Positions 27,607 to 35,521 of a DNA stretch of 35,521 bases are shown here, in pieces. The notes under the pieces were generated by a model. It saw only the letters and a list, made by a program, of their open reading frames with translations. It did not search any database and had not been told where the DNA came from. Origin of the DNA: an uncultured Akkermansia sp. (lineage in GTDB: Bacteria; Verrucomicrobiota; Verrucomicrobiia; Verrucomicrobiales; Akkermansiaceae); contig CANQJI010000021.1 in the NCBI GenBank assembly GCA_947624205.1, positions 1 to 35,521 of the forward strand, in the 5' to 3' direction. The position numbers and the translations under genes are program-made. Every line of letters starts with the position of its first letter. The stretch's first letter is position 1.

Positions 27607-29019
27607 ATGAGTACCGAATTTCAAACACTCGCAGCTACGCAGGAAAAGGCATTCTTCATCAACATGGATAATGCGATCTATGGCTCATTTGCCGAGATCG
27701 GAGCCGGACAGGAAACCGCGAACTGGTTTTTCCGCTCATCCGGAGCTGCCGGCACTGTCGCAAAGACCATTTCCGCGTATGATATGACGGTGAGTGATGC
27801 GCTGTACGGCACAACACGTCGGTATGTTTCGGAGGATCGACTGCGGCAGATGATGGATTACGAATACAGCCAGCTGATTAACCGACTTGGTGAAAAGCGG
27901 GGGGAGAGTACGTGTTTTTTTTCCTTTTGCAACACTGCCAAGTGTAAGGGGTACCGCGACCAGGGTTCGTGGGCGGCGTGGATTGGCGTTCGCTTCCAGC
28001 TCAAGCCGGGGGCTGCGCCAAGTGATTTTATCATGCACGTGCGCCTCACTGTGCCGGATCAGGATATTCAGAAGCGTGTGCTTGGGATTTTGGGGGTGAA
28101 TCTTCTCTACGCTCTTTTCTACAAGCGTGATAAGATGGAGGATTTTGTGCACTGCGTTGGCGAAAATCTGGATCGCAGTCTCTATGAAGTGGATCTGATG
28201 CGTTTTTCGGGGAATGGATTTAGCATGTTTGATAACCGCATTTTGGCGTTGCAACTGGTACGCAGCGGATTGTCAGAGGCAACACTGTTTTGTCCGGAGG
28301 GGAATTCCGTCCAGCAGCCGAGCGATTTTCTCTACAAACGACCGATTGTTTTGATGCGGGGCAGTTTCCTTCCTCTCTGCAAAATTCATCTGGAGATGAT
28401 GGACAGTGTGCGTACCAAATTCTGCAGTGGATTGACCGATGAGCAGAAGGCGCGCGAGATTGACATCTGTGAGATTTCATTATCTAATCTTTTACGTGGA
28501 GAGGAAGTGGATCTTCTCGATTTTCTGGATCGTGTGGATGCCTTGGCGGCTTTGGGTAAGACGGTACTTGTGACCAATATCACCCATTTCCATCGTATTT
28601 CAACTTTGCTCAATCAATTCACGAAAGAACCCGTGGCTATTGCCCTCTCCATAGGACTATTGCACGAGCTTTTCAAGGAAAAATGGACGGCGGATATGCC
28701 AGGAGGCATTCTTGGGAGCATGGCACACATTTTCCTGAGTCAGACGAAGTGCTATGTCACTCCGTGGATTAACCGTACCAGCGGTGAATTTGTCACAGCC
28801 GGAACGTACCGGGCTCCGGAAAAATACCGCTACCTCTACCAGCACCTCGTAGAAAACGGACGTATCGTCGAAGTCCCCTATTTCAATCAAAAGCTTCTCA
28901 CACGCACGCCGAGGGACATCATTCGTATGATCAATGAGGGGGATGAGGAATGGAAAGAGTACGTACCGCCGGAGGCTCATCGCATGGCGGAGCATCTGAA
29001 AGGGGGACATAATTCATGA
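27607..29019 (+). CDS. Conserved protein of unknown function, coupled to sufS
   Basis: The 470-residue protein opens with INMDNAIYGSF, AEIGAGQETANWFF and TISAYDMTVSDALYG. I recall this as a conserved family from Bacteroidetes and other groups whose database names (such as nicotinate-nucleotide adenylyltransferase) are not well founded. No signal peptide or membrane helix is obvious. A Cys-rich patch (CFFSFCNTAKCKG) lies at about residues 98-110. The stop overlaps the sufS start (ATGA at 29016-29019), so the two are translated together. ATG at 27607 is preferred over an in-frame TTG at 27589. Function unknown. Confidence 0.8.
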   Translation: MSTEFQTLAATQEKAFFINMDNAIYGSFAEIGAGQETANWFFRSSGAAGTVAKTISAYDMTVSDALYGTTRRYVSEDRLRQMMDYEYSQLINRLGEKRGESTCFFSFCNTAKCKGYRDQGSWAAWIGVRFQLKPGAAPSDFIMHVRLTVPDQDIQKRVLGILGVNLLYALFYKRDKMEDFVHCVGENLDRSLYEVDLMRFSGNGFSMFDNRILALQLVRSGLSEATLFCPEGNSVQQPSDFLYKRPIVLMRGSFLPLCKIHLEMMDSVRTKFCSGLTDEQKAREIDICEISLSNLLRGEEVDLLDFLDRVDALAALGKTVLVTNITHFHRISTLLNQFTKEPVAIALSIGLLHELFKEKWTADMPGGILGSMAHIFLSQTKCYVTPWINRTSGEFVTAGTYRAPEKYRYLYQHLVENGRIVEVPYFNQKLLTRTPRDIIRMINEGDEEWKEYVPPEAHRMAEHLKGGHNS

Positions 29020-30221
29020 GAGAAGATTTTCCTTTCTTTGATTCGCAGACCGGTGAACCGGAGGTTGTGTATCTGGATAATGCGGCAACTACTCAGAAAC
29101 CGCGTTGCGTGCTGGAGGCGCTGCAGAACTTTTACTGCCACATCAACGCCAATGTGCACCGCGGTGCGCATCGAATAAGCCGCTTGGCGACAGATGCTCA
29201 TGAGGAAGCAAGACACTGCGTTTCGCAATTCCTGCACGCTGCTTCGGAGAAAGAAGTTCTTTTCACCTCCGGTTGCACAGAGGCAATCAATCTCGTGGCG
29301 CAGGTACTGGCTCTTTCCGGACGCGTGCGGGCGGGGGATGAGATAGTCATTTCTACGGATGCGCACCACTCCAACATTGTGCCATGGCAGATGCTCTGCG
29401 AGCGCGTGGGGGCAAAATTGCGCGCAGTGCCGATGGCGCCGGATTTGAGCTTTGACATGGCAGCGTACATCAATATGCTCTGCGAGCGCACGAGAGTTGT
29501 GGCGGTACCGGTGGTGTCAAATGCTCTGGGAATACGTCTGCCGGCAGAGGAAATCACGCGTGCGGCGAAGAGAGTGGGGGCATTGGTTCTCCTTGATGGT
29601 GCTCAAGTGGTGTCGCATGAGGCAGTGGATGTCCAGTCCCTTGGCTGCGATTTTTTTGCTTTCTCCGGTCACAAAGTCTACGCGCCCACAGGGACGGGAG
29701 TACTGTGGGGGAAGGAAGAACTGCTGGAAACCTTACCGCCATGGAAAGGTGGCGGTGAGATGATTAGCCAGGTGACGTTTGCCCATACTACCTACAATAA
29801 GCTTCCCTTCAAATACGAGGCCGGAACGCCGGATATTGCAGGTGATATCGTATTGGCAGAGGCTTTACGTTATGTGCAGCGGGTGGGATTTTCTATCATT
29901 CGTGAACACGAGGGCAGGCTCATGAACCAACTCGTGACGGGGCTGCGGGAGATACCAGGAGTGCAGGTTCTTGGCGGGGACAGTGTACAGCTTACCTCTC
30001 TTGTTTCGATTCATATTCCGGGCGTGCATCATTACGATTTAGGAACCTTACTGGATCAGATGAATATCGCTGTGCGTACGGGGCACCATTGCTGTCAGCC
30101 TCTTATGCAGAGGCTTGGTATCACTGGCACTACGCGTTACTCGGTGGCGATGTACAATACGGAGGAAGATATTTATCGCGCACTTCGTGCAACTTCGCGC
30201 GCATTGGGGATGTTGCGTTGA
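29016..30221 (+). CDS. sufS: SufS-type cysteine desulfurase
   Basis: This PLP enzyme takes sulfur from cysteine for Fe-S cluster assembly. The 401 residues show VYLDNAATTQKP, NVHRGAHRIS, DAHHSNIVPWQ, LLDGAQ, the PLP lysine Lys220 in FSGHKVYAPTGTG, and the catalytic Cys359 in RTGHHCCQPLM. The group II layout with an R-TGHHC loop points to SufS rather than IscS. No other suf gene is in the window; its partner here is the unknown gene overlapping its start by four bases. The next gene, pheS, has its own promoter. Confidence 0.93.
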   Translation: MREDFPFFDSQTGEPEVVYLDNAATTQKPRCVLEALQNFYCHINANVHRGAHRISRLATDAHEEARHCVSQFLHAASEKEVLFTSGCTEAINLVAQVLALSGRVRAGDEIVISTDAHHSNIVPWQMLCERVGAKLRAVPMAPDLSFDMAAYINMLCERTRVVAVPVVSNALGIRLPAEEITRAAKRVGALVLLDGAQVVSHEAVDVQSLGCDFFAFSGHKVYAPTGTGVLWGKEELLETLPPWKGGGEMISQVTFAHTTYNKLPFKYEAGTPDIAGDIVLAEALRYVQRVGFSIIREHEGRLMNQLVTGLREIPGVQVLGGDSVQLTSLVSIHIPGVHHYDLGTLLDQMNIAVRTGHHCCQPLMQRLGITGTTRYSVAMYNTEEDIYRALRATSRALGMLR

Positions 30222-30285
30222 GAGCTTACAGACTCTTCTGGTGGTCACCACGAGGAATTCGACGTATCGAGTTTGCGTATTCTCC

Positions 30286-30314
30286 TTGACAAATGCGCAT
30301 TCGGGGCGTAGCCT
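30286..30314 (+). promoter_or_regulatory. Possible promoter of pheST
   Basis: A consensus TTGACA (30286-30291) is followed after 17 nt by the weak box TAGCCT (30309-30314). The ATG at 30325 would then be almost at the transcript end, as at the HTH gene. Confidence 0.45.
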
Positions 30315-30324
30315 CTTCGCAAGC

Positions 30325-31338
30325 ATGATGAAAGAGCAGATTGTAAGTGTGAGGGCAGAGGCGCTGGAAGAGATCGTCAATGCGCAAGATATGAAGCAGT
30401 TGGAGAATGCGCGCGTGCACATTCTCGGCAAGAAGGGGGAGCTGACTCGCCTCCAGCAGGGGATGAGGGATGTGCCACGCGAGGAGAAGCCCGCAGTAGG
30501 AGCGTTGCTCAATGAGGTGCGCGCGGCGGTGAATGCGGCGTTGGATCAGCGTTTGGTGGAGTTGCAGCAGGCGGCGGACGAACAGTCGGTGGCTGGGGTA
30601 GACATTACATTACCTGGTGAGACACTACCAAGTGGCGGGTTGCATCCCATTTCGCTCGTGAGGGAAGAGGCGGTGCGCATTCTTCGCCGCATGGGTTTTG
30701 CATTGGCGGATGGTCCGGAGATTGAAGATGAGTGGCATTGTTTCGATGCACTGAACACTCCGGAAGATCACCCCGCGCGCAACGAGCGCGATACGTTCTA
30801 TTTTGATAGTGGTAAATTGTTGCGTACGCAGACCAGCACCGTGCAAGCGCGTGTGATGGAACAGCAGGCGCCGCCCGTGCGTATCATCTGTCCCGGTTCG
30901 GCATTTCGCCGTGATGCGATTGATGCGACACACCTTTCGGCATTCAATCAGATTGAGGGACTTTATGTGGACAAGGAGGTAGGCGTCGGTGATTTGAAGG
31001 GCACACTGGAGTATTTCTTGAAAGCGTTGTTCGGGGAAGAGACACCGGTTCGTTTTCGTCCGCATTTTTTCCCCTTCACCGAGCCGAGTTTTGAGATCGA
31101 TGTGCAGCTGCAGGCTACCGGACAGGCGCCACGCTGGATTGAGATTGCAGGTTGCGGTATGGTGAATCCGGCGGTGTTTGAAAATATCGACGAGAAGACA
31201 GGCAAGAACCTTTACAGCGGGTGTACGGGTTTTGCCTTCGGTATAGGTCTGGAGCGTTTGGCGATGATACGCTGGGGTATTCGTGATATCCGTCTCCTGA
31301 TCGAAAATGATGTGCGCTTTCTTGCTCAATTCTCCTAA
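30325..31338 (+). CDS. pheS: Phenylalanyl-tRNA synthetase alpha chain
   Basis: Together with PheT this charges tRNA-Phe. The start at 30325 (or the next ATG at 30328) gives a normal N-terminal coiled coil (residues 1-85) and 337 residues in all. Motif 2 and 3 segments are clear: GFALADGPEIEDEWHCFDAL, HPARNERDTFYF, RIICPGSAFRRDAIDATHLSAFNQIEGL, FFPFTEPSFEID, EIAGCGMV and GFAFGIGLERLAMIRWGI. Longer frames from 30115 run over the end of sufS and are rejected. It lies 14 bp before pheT. Confidence 0.95.
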   Translation: MMKEQIVSVRAEALEEIVNAQDMKQLENARVHILGKKGELTRLQQGMRDVPREEKPAVGALLNEVRAAVNAALDQRLVELQQAADEQSVAGVDITLPGETLPSGGLHPISLVREEAVRILRRMGFALADGPEIEDEWHCFDALNTPEDHPARNERDTFYFDSGKLLRTQTSTVQARVMEQQAPPVRIICPGSAFRRDAIDATHLSAFNQIEGLYVDKEVGVGDLKGTLEYFLKALFGEETPVRFRPHFFPFTEPSFEIDVQLQATGQAPRWIEIAGCGMVNPAVFENIDEKTGKNLYSGCTGFAFGIGLERLAMIRWGIRDIRLLIENDVRFLAQFS

Positions 31339-31352
31339 CCTTTTTTTACGCT

Positions 31353-33836
31353 ATGAACATATCCAGGAACTGGCTCGCAGAGTACATTGATCTCAAAGAA
31401 ATTGGCACGCAGGAGATGGCAGATATGCTCACCTTCGCCGGAGTTGAGGTGGAAGGGATGCAGCAGCGCGGGGTGAACGATGATCTCGTCGTGGTGGCTC
31501 AGGTGGTGCAAAAAACTCCTGTGGAGGGGAGTGATCATCTCAATGTCTGCATGGTGGATGCAGGGGAGGGGTCCCCGCGTCAGATTGTGTGCGGGGCTAA
31601 GAATTACAGCGTGGGTGATAAAGTGCCCTGTGCTCTGCCCGGCGCGGTGCTGCCGGGCGGGTGGCAGATCAAGGAAGGCAAGATGATGGGACATGCGAGT
31701 TGCGGAATGCTTTGCTCGGCTTCTGAGCTTGGGAAGCCGGATAAGGAACACGGCTTGTGGATATTGCCTCAGGAATACGAGGTGGGCACTCCGTTGAGCA
31801 AGCTCACGACTTCTGACACGCTCTTTGAGTTGGAGATCACGCCTAATCGTCCGGATTTGCTGAGCCATTGGGGCATGGCGCGGGAGCTTGCCGGCATCTC
31901 CGGGAGGCCACTCAAGGCGGATCCTGCGCCGAGCAGTGTGGAGACGAGGCCGGCGAAGGAAAGCATCCTTTTGGAGGATCCGGATCTTTGCCCGCTGTAC
32001 ACAGCGACGCGCATTAGTGGGGTGAAAGTTGGTCCTTCTCCGGAGTGGCTCGCCGAGAGATTGGTTGCCATCGGATTGCATCCCATCAATAATGTGGTGG
32101 ATGTCACGAATTACTGTCTCTTTGAGCTTGGACATCCACTGCATGCTTTTGATGCGGCACGGGTGCAGGGAGCGTTGCATATTCGTCGCGCAGCGGAGGG
32201 AGAGCAATTCACCAGCCTCATGCACGATGATTATACGCTGGAGTCGCAGGATCTCGTCATCTCCGATGATTCCGGGCGCGTTTTGGCGCTTGCGGGTGTG
32301 ATGGGCGGACTGAATTCCGGCGTCACGGAGTCTACCACGGATATCATCTTGGAATCAGCCTGGTTTCTTCCTTCCACGGTGCGGCATACGAGCCGCCGGC
32401 TTGGATTGGGGTCTGACAGCTCGTATCGATTTGAACGCGGCGCAGCAGCATGGAACGTACTGCGTGCCGGCGCACGGGCGGTGCAGTTAATTCTTGAATG
32501 TGCGGGAGGCAAGGCGGAACCCACAGCGGTGGCGGGTCAGGCTCCGTGCACCGTATCGGAAAAACAGGTTGCTACGGCGACCGTGCTGGAACAAGGAACC
32601 GACGCTAAAGTATACTGCGCCCTCAATCAGGTGGCACTTGATTGGAAGGAGCTGGACGTAATGACCGGTGGCAGTATCCCACACATGGAGGCGGCTCGCA
32701 TCCTCAAACGACTCGGATTGCAGGAGAATGCTCCCGGGCTTTGGGATTGTCCGCCATGGCGGCTTGATCTCAAGCGCAGTTGCGATTTGCTGGAGGAGAT
32801 TGTGCGCGTGTACGGCATCAGCAATATTCCCGCTACACGTACATCTATCTACACGGCGGAGAGTGCGCAGGATCGGGCTCATGATTTTCGGTGCACGCTC
32901 TCTCATCGTCTTGTGGGAGCCGGCTTCTGGGAGGTGCAGAGTTTCAAACTCATTGCGCGGCAAAGCATGGATCCCACCATTGCTAGTGTGGAATATGCCC
33001 TCCCCATTAAGCCACTGATGGAGGGGGATGTCATCAGCGTGGCGCTTCCCCTCTCGGAGGATCACGCCGTGCTGCGCCCCTCTCTGGCTCCAGGGCTCCT
33101 TGCTGTGGCGGCGAGAAATATGAATCAGGGTGTGGAGGTTTTGCGTTTCTTCGAATGTGGACGTGTTTTCCGTAATACCGGCGGAGGTAAGGGGAAAGAT
33201 ATAGAGATGGAGGTGCTAGGTATTCTTATGGCCGGCAAGCTGGATCCGGCAAGCTGGACGCAGCTCAGGCCAAAAACCGTCGCCCCGGAACACTTGCGCG
33301 CGGTATTGGAGCTGCTGGTGCCAAAGTGCGAACTTTCACTCGCACCGGCGAAACAGGCTCGCAAGGCAGCCATTTTAGGCGCAGATATCCAACTCGGTGG
33401 TCAAGTTTGCGGTTATTTTGCCCGCGTGGCGCCGTCGGTGTGCCGCACTCTTGGATTGCCAACGGATTGTTATTATGCTGAGCTGGACATGCGGAAATTG
33501 CAACAACTGGCTACTGCGCCTTTCAAAGTGAAGGATTTGCCGCTGTATCCGGGTTCCGGACGTGATGCGACGCTGGTGATTCCTTCTGCTCTTCGACACG
33601 CGGAAGTGCTCAAGGCTGTAAGCGCGGCGAAGGAGAGGTTGCTGGTGAAATGCCGTCTCAAGGAAGTTTTCACTGATCCTTCGGGCGAAAAACTCGCGAC
33701 GGATCGCAAGGCTGTGACTTATAGCTTCACTTATCGTGCGGCAGACAGGACACTCACAGCAGAGGAGGTGGATGCAGCACATGCAGTGGTGCTAAAGGCT
33801 CTCACTGAGAAGCTGCCCGGCGTGACAATGCGCTGA
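31353..33836 (+). CDS. pheT: Phenylalanyl-tRNA synthetase beta chain
   Basis: The 827-residue chain has the full PheT layout. It opens with ISRNWLAEYIDL, then an OB-fold tRNA-binding domain (residues about 40-150; VCGAKNYSVGDKVPCALPGAVLPGGW). Next come the B3/B4 editing domain (PNRPDLLSHWGMARELAG at about 165, FERGAAAW near 360), B5 (about 400-480), the catalytic-like core (LRPSLAPGLLAVAARNMNQG) and the C-terminal anticodon-binding FDX-ACB domain (LPLYPGSGRDATLVIP). No Shine-Dalgarno site is seen before the ATG. It is co-transcribed with pheS and ends before a terminator-like hairpin. Confidence 0.96.
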   Translation: MNISRNWLAEYIDLKEIGTQEMADMLTFAGVEVEGMQQRGVNDDLVVVAQVVQKTPVEGSDHLNVCMVDAGEGSPRQIVCGAKNYSVGDKVPCALPGAVLPGGWQIKEGKMMGHASCGMLCSASELGKPDKEHGLWILPQEYEVGTPLSKLTTSDTLFELEITPNRPDLLSHWGMARELAGISGRPLKADPAPSSVETRPAKESILLEDPDLCPLYTATRISGVKVGPSPEWLAERLVAIGLHPINNVVDVTNYCLFELGHPLHAFDAARVQGALHIRRAAEGEQFTSLMHDDYTLESQDLVISDDSGRVLALAGVMGGLNSGVTESTTDIILESAWFLPSTVRHTSRRLGLGSDSSYRFERGAAAWNVLRAGARAVQLILECAGGKAEPTAVAGQAPCTVSEKQVATATVLEQGTDAKVYCALNQVALDWKELDVMTGGSIPHMEAARILKRLGLQENAPGLWDCPPWRLDLKRSCDLLEEIVRVYGISNIPATRTSIYTAESAQDRAHDFRCTLSHRLVGAGFWEVQSFKLIARQSMDPTIASVEYALPIKPLMEGDVISVALPLSEDHAVLRPSLAPGLLAVAARNMNQGVEVLRFFECGRVFRNTGGGKGKDIEMEVLGILMAGKLDPASWTQLRPKTVAPEHLRAVLELLVPKCELSLAPAKQARKAAILGADIQLGGQVCGYFARVAPSVCRTLGLPTDCYYAELDMRKLQQLATAPFKVKDLPLYPGSGRDATLVIPSALRHAEVLKAVSAAKERLLVKCRLKEVFTDPSGEKLATDRKAVTYSFTYRAADRTLTAEEVDAAHAVVLKALTEKLPGVTMR

Positions 33837-33889
33837 TGTGGCGCGGCGTTCGGGTCAAAGAGCGGAAGAGGAAATCAAGTGTGAATGAC

Positions 33890-33917
33890 CGGCAGAGGGC
33901 ACCGAAGCTCTCTGCCG
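33890..33917 (+). terminator. Likely terminator after pheT
   Basis: CGGCAGAGGGC (33890-33900) and GCTCTCTGCCG (33907-33917) form an 11-bp stem with one G-T pair and a 6-nt loop. The next 20 nt are moderately T-rich (ATTCTGTGCTTGGTTCG). Confidence 0.6.
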
Positions 33918-33971
33918 ATTCTGTGCTTGGTTCGTTCGGTAGTTTGAAAGGAGAGGGCGAGGTGGGAGCTT

Positions 33972-35521
33972 GTGGGGAGTTATCCGGATTTGCAGGCGGA
34001 GGCGTATATGTGGGACGGGGAGACGGAGCCGCAGCACGCGGGGCGGATTATTGAGCGGGTGGAGGAGCTTACGACAAATGACGCAGCTGAGCTTACGACA
34101 AATGCGCGGGGGGAGGAGGCGGCTGACGCCGCCCATGTACGAGGTACGATGTACGATGTACGATTTGGGAGTTCGCGCGCTGACGCGCGGGGGGAGGTTG
34201 TGACAAATGATGTGCCGGAGGGGCAAGGGGCTTTTGATTTTTCGTCGAGTGCGACGAAAAATGATGTACGAGGGACGATGTACGATGTACGATTTGGGAG
34301 TTCGGCGGCTGCGCCGCGGGGGGAGGGGGATGTTTCGATGAGTGCGCGGGAGGTGAGGGGTGGGGAGAGGTATCGCGTGGTGAATGATAATGTGGGGTTG
34401 AGCGAGCACTTGAATGATGTGGTGGAGCCGGTGGAGCTGAATGTGAAGCTGACGGGGGCGAGGAGGGACTGGATGAAGGAGGCGCGGGATTTTTTTGTGA
34501 AGTATTTGGCAAATAGGGTTTTTTCTATTGGGGAGACGGGGTTTATGCTGCATACGGAGGGATCAAAGGTGCGAAGTTCGGCGGTGAGCAATGTATCCAC
34601 TGAGAAAGGGGCACGAATTTTTGAGAAGTTAGAGGATGTTATTAAGAAAGCGGTTCACCTTGGGAGTCAGAAGGCGGAACATAAGGAGAAGGAAGGAGTT
34701 AAGCGCAAGGCGGTGATTGATAAGACTAATACGTTTGAGTTTTTTGGGTATCCCTTGCGAGTTAATGGGAAGTTGTTCCTTATGTGGTTTAACGGGACAA
34801 CGAAGAAGAAGGGGAAGAATGACAAGGAGGAGCCAGACCAGAAGCAGGTGCGGCTTTATGAGGTTGGTTTTCAACCTATGAAAGAAGGGGCGTTCCCGGA
34901 ACTAACAGCTTCAAGAGCCGATGCCCACGGGGACACCCCTTCGACCACGACTATGGCAGATGTTTTACGGAATGTCAATGAGAAAAGTGAGTGGATGCCG
35001 GAGATTGTGGAGGCGGAGGGCGAGGATTTTGAGAGGGAGTTGGAGGAGATACGGGAGGGGGCGGAGGAGGATGGGACGCTGGGGTTTGCGCCGAATGGGG
35101 AGGTGAGTAGGCTGGATGAGCGGACGTGGTGCATGGTGCGGACGGGGGCGTTTAAGAGGTGGTTTGGGGATTGGGAGGATGATCCGGAGGGGGCGAGTAA
35201 GGTGGTGGATGAGAATGGGGAGCCGATGGTGGTGTGGCATGGGACGTGGAATCCAGAGCTGTTTAAGGTTTTTGAAACGAGCGGCGGGGCGTTTTTCACG
35301 ACGAGTGAGGAGATGGCGACTTCTTATCAGGATTTGCGCACTTCTCAGGAGGAGGATGGGATGACGCTAAAGAAGTGGAAGAAGGTGGCGAAGCCGAGGA
35401 ATTATGCGGTGTTTTTGAATATCCGCAAGCCGTGGGATATAAGCGATGTTGCGCCGGATGGGTATGTGCTGCCGAGGACGGATCCACGAAACAATTTTGA
35501 AGCAGAGCAGGAGATTTATAA
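33972..35521 (+). CDS. Polyvalent-type mobile-element protein, partial (runs off the window)
   Basis: A frame open from the stop at 33945 to the edge gives over 500 residues. GTG at 33972 is the first plausible start (AGGAGAGG lies 18 nt upstream, too far); ATG at 34008 is next. The true 5' end may be missing. Residues about 50-120 are two in-frame copies of the dispersed repeat (MYDVRFGSS in both). Residues about 163-302 look like a PBECR-type (Barnase-EndoU-ColicinE5/RelE-like) nuclease domain: FEFFGYPLRVNGKLFLMWF and a closing LYEVGF. From about 386 an ADP-ribosyltransferase-like domain begins: VRTGAFKRWFGDWE, SKVVDENGEPMVVWHGT, GGAFFTTSEEMATSY. Such domains occur together in polyvalent proteins of phages and conjugative elements. 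Codon use is G- and A-rich (GGG, GAG, GCG) unlike pheT. Domain calls are from pattern memory. Confidence 0.65.
   Translation, partial: MGSYPDLQAEAYMWDGETEPQHAGRIIERVEELTTNDAAELTTNARGEEAADAAHVRGTMYDVRFGSSRADARGEVVTNDVPEGQGAFDFSSSATKNDVRGTMYDVRFGSSAAAPRGEGDVSMSAREVRGGERYRVVNDNVGLSEHLNDVVEPVELNVKLTGARRDWMKEARDFFVKYLANRVFSIGETGFMLHTEGSKVRSSAVSNVSTEKGARIFEKLEDVIKKAVHLGSQKAEHKEKEGVKRKAVIDKTNTFEFFGYPLRVNGKLFLMWFNGTTKKKGKNDKEEPDQKQVRLYEVGFQPMKEGAFPELTASRADAHGDTPSTTTMADVLRNVNEKSEWMPEIVEAEGEDFERELEEIREGAEEDGTLGFAPNGEVSRLDERTWCMVRTGAFKRWFGDWEDDPEGASKVVDENGEPMVVWHGTWNPELFKVFETSGGAFFTTSEEMATSYQDLRTSQEEDGMTLKKWKKVAKPRNYAVFLNIRKPWDISDVAPDGYVLPRTDPRNNFEAEQEIY
34108..34197 (+). repeat. In-frame repeat copy F1 inside the polyvalent ORF
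   Basis: Hairpin GGCGGC, loop TGAC, GCCGCC (34118-34133), then CATGTACGAGG, two further TACGATG units, TTTGGGAGTTC, and hairpin CGCGCG, loop CTGA, CGCGCG (34174-34189), then GGGGG. It is the full intergenic unit, read through without a stop as HVRGTMYDVRFGSSRADARG. Confidence 0.85.
34238..34325 (+). repeat. In-frame repeat copy F2 inside the polyvalent ORF
   Basis: The 5' hairpin is unlike the others in sequence: ATTTTTCGTCG, loop AGTG, CGACGAAAAAT, an 11-bp perfect stem. GATGTACGAGGG, TACGATG units, TTTGGGAGTTC and hairpin GCGGC, loop TGC, GCCGC follow. It is in the same reading frame as copy F1. Confidence 0.8.

Noticed and set aside
30115..30324. N-terminal extension of PheS
   Set aside because: It overlaps the end of sufS; the known N-terminal helix begins at the ATG at 30325.
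33836..34054. 72-codon frame overlapping the pheT stop
   Set aside because: It spans the terminator hairpin and lies out of frame with the long polyvalent ORF that explains the DNA from 33972 on.

Overview
The window looks like the chromosome of a Verrucomicrobiota bacterium close to Akkermansia. The main reason is the five-gene block at 505-8507. It matches, in order and in protein features, the Amuc_1102 - Amuc_1101 (PilM-like) - Amuc_1100 - Amuc_1099 - Amuc_1098 (secretin) locus of Akkermansia muciniphila. This assignment is from memory of those families; no search was run. A large secreted GH2 galactosidase with two discoidin-type modules fits a glycan- or mucin-feeding lifestyle. Several genes lack a clear Shine-Dalgarno site and some promoters sit almost on the start codon.

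Layout. 1-504: mosaic of dispersed repeats. 505-8507: pilus-like envelope operon, closed by a strong terminator. 8565-8945: repeat mosaic. 9025-9894: secreted ankyrin-repeat protein. 9903-12594 (minus): aroD and thiC. 12651-13195: second large copy of the repeat mosaic. 13205-17656 (minus): GH2 galactosidase. 17932-18630: terminator hairpin and a small HTH regulator with its own promoter and a possible operator. 18847-19024: repeat fragments. 19096-20181 (minus) aroC and 20303-20956 (plus) adk, divergent. 21062-23119: secreted protein of unknown function. 23179-24672 (minus): unknown gene - tadA - ybeY. 24955-31338 and on to 33836 (plus): class A PBP-like protein, an unknown conserved gene, sufS, then pheS-pheT.

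The last 1.5 kb (33972 to the edge) is an uninterrupted reading frame with no good start codon. It has strongly purine-rich codon use. It resembles the polyvalent proteins of phages and conjugative elements: a PBECR-like nuclease region followed by an ADP-ribosyltransferase-like region. It is cut by the window edge.

The most unusual feature is the dispersed repeat. A core of TACGATG heptamers ending in TTTGGGARTTC is flanked on both sides by hairpins whose stems differ in sequence but stay paired. An associated 72-nt module occurs five times, and its stems show compensatory base changes. Two copies of the core lie in frame inside the polyvalent-protein ORF. Together this suggests a structured, mobile or mobilised element that has reached both intergenic and coding DNA.

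The pilus-like genes probably build one envelope-spanning assembly: PilM/PilN-like fusion at the inner membrane, PilO-like and PilP-like single-pass proteins in the periplasm, and an outer-membrane secretin. aroD and aroC both serve the shikimate pathway but are not in one operon. tadA and ybeY (tRNA and rRNA maturation) overlap and are probably co-transcribed.
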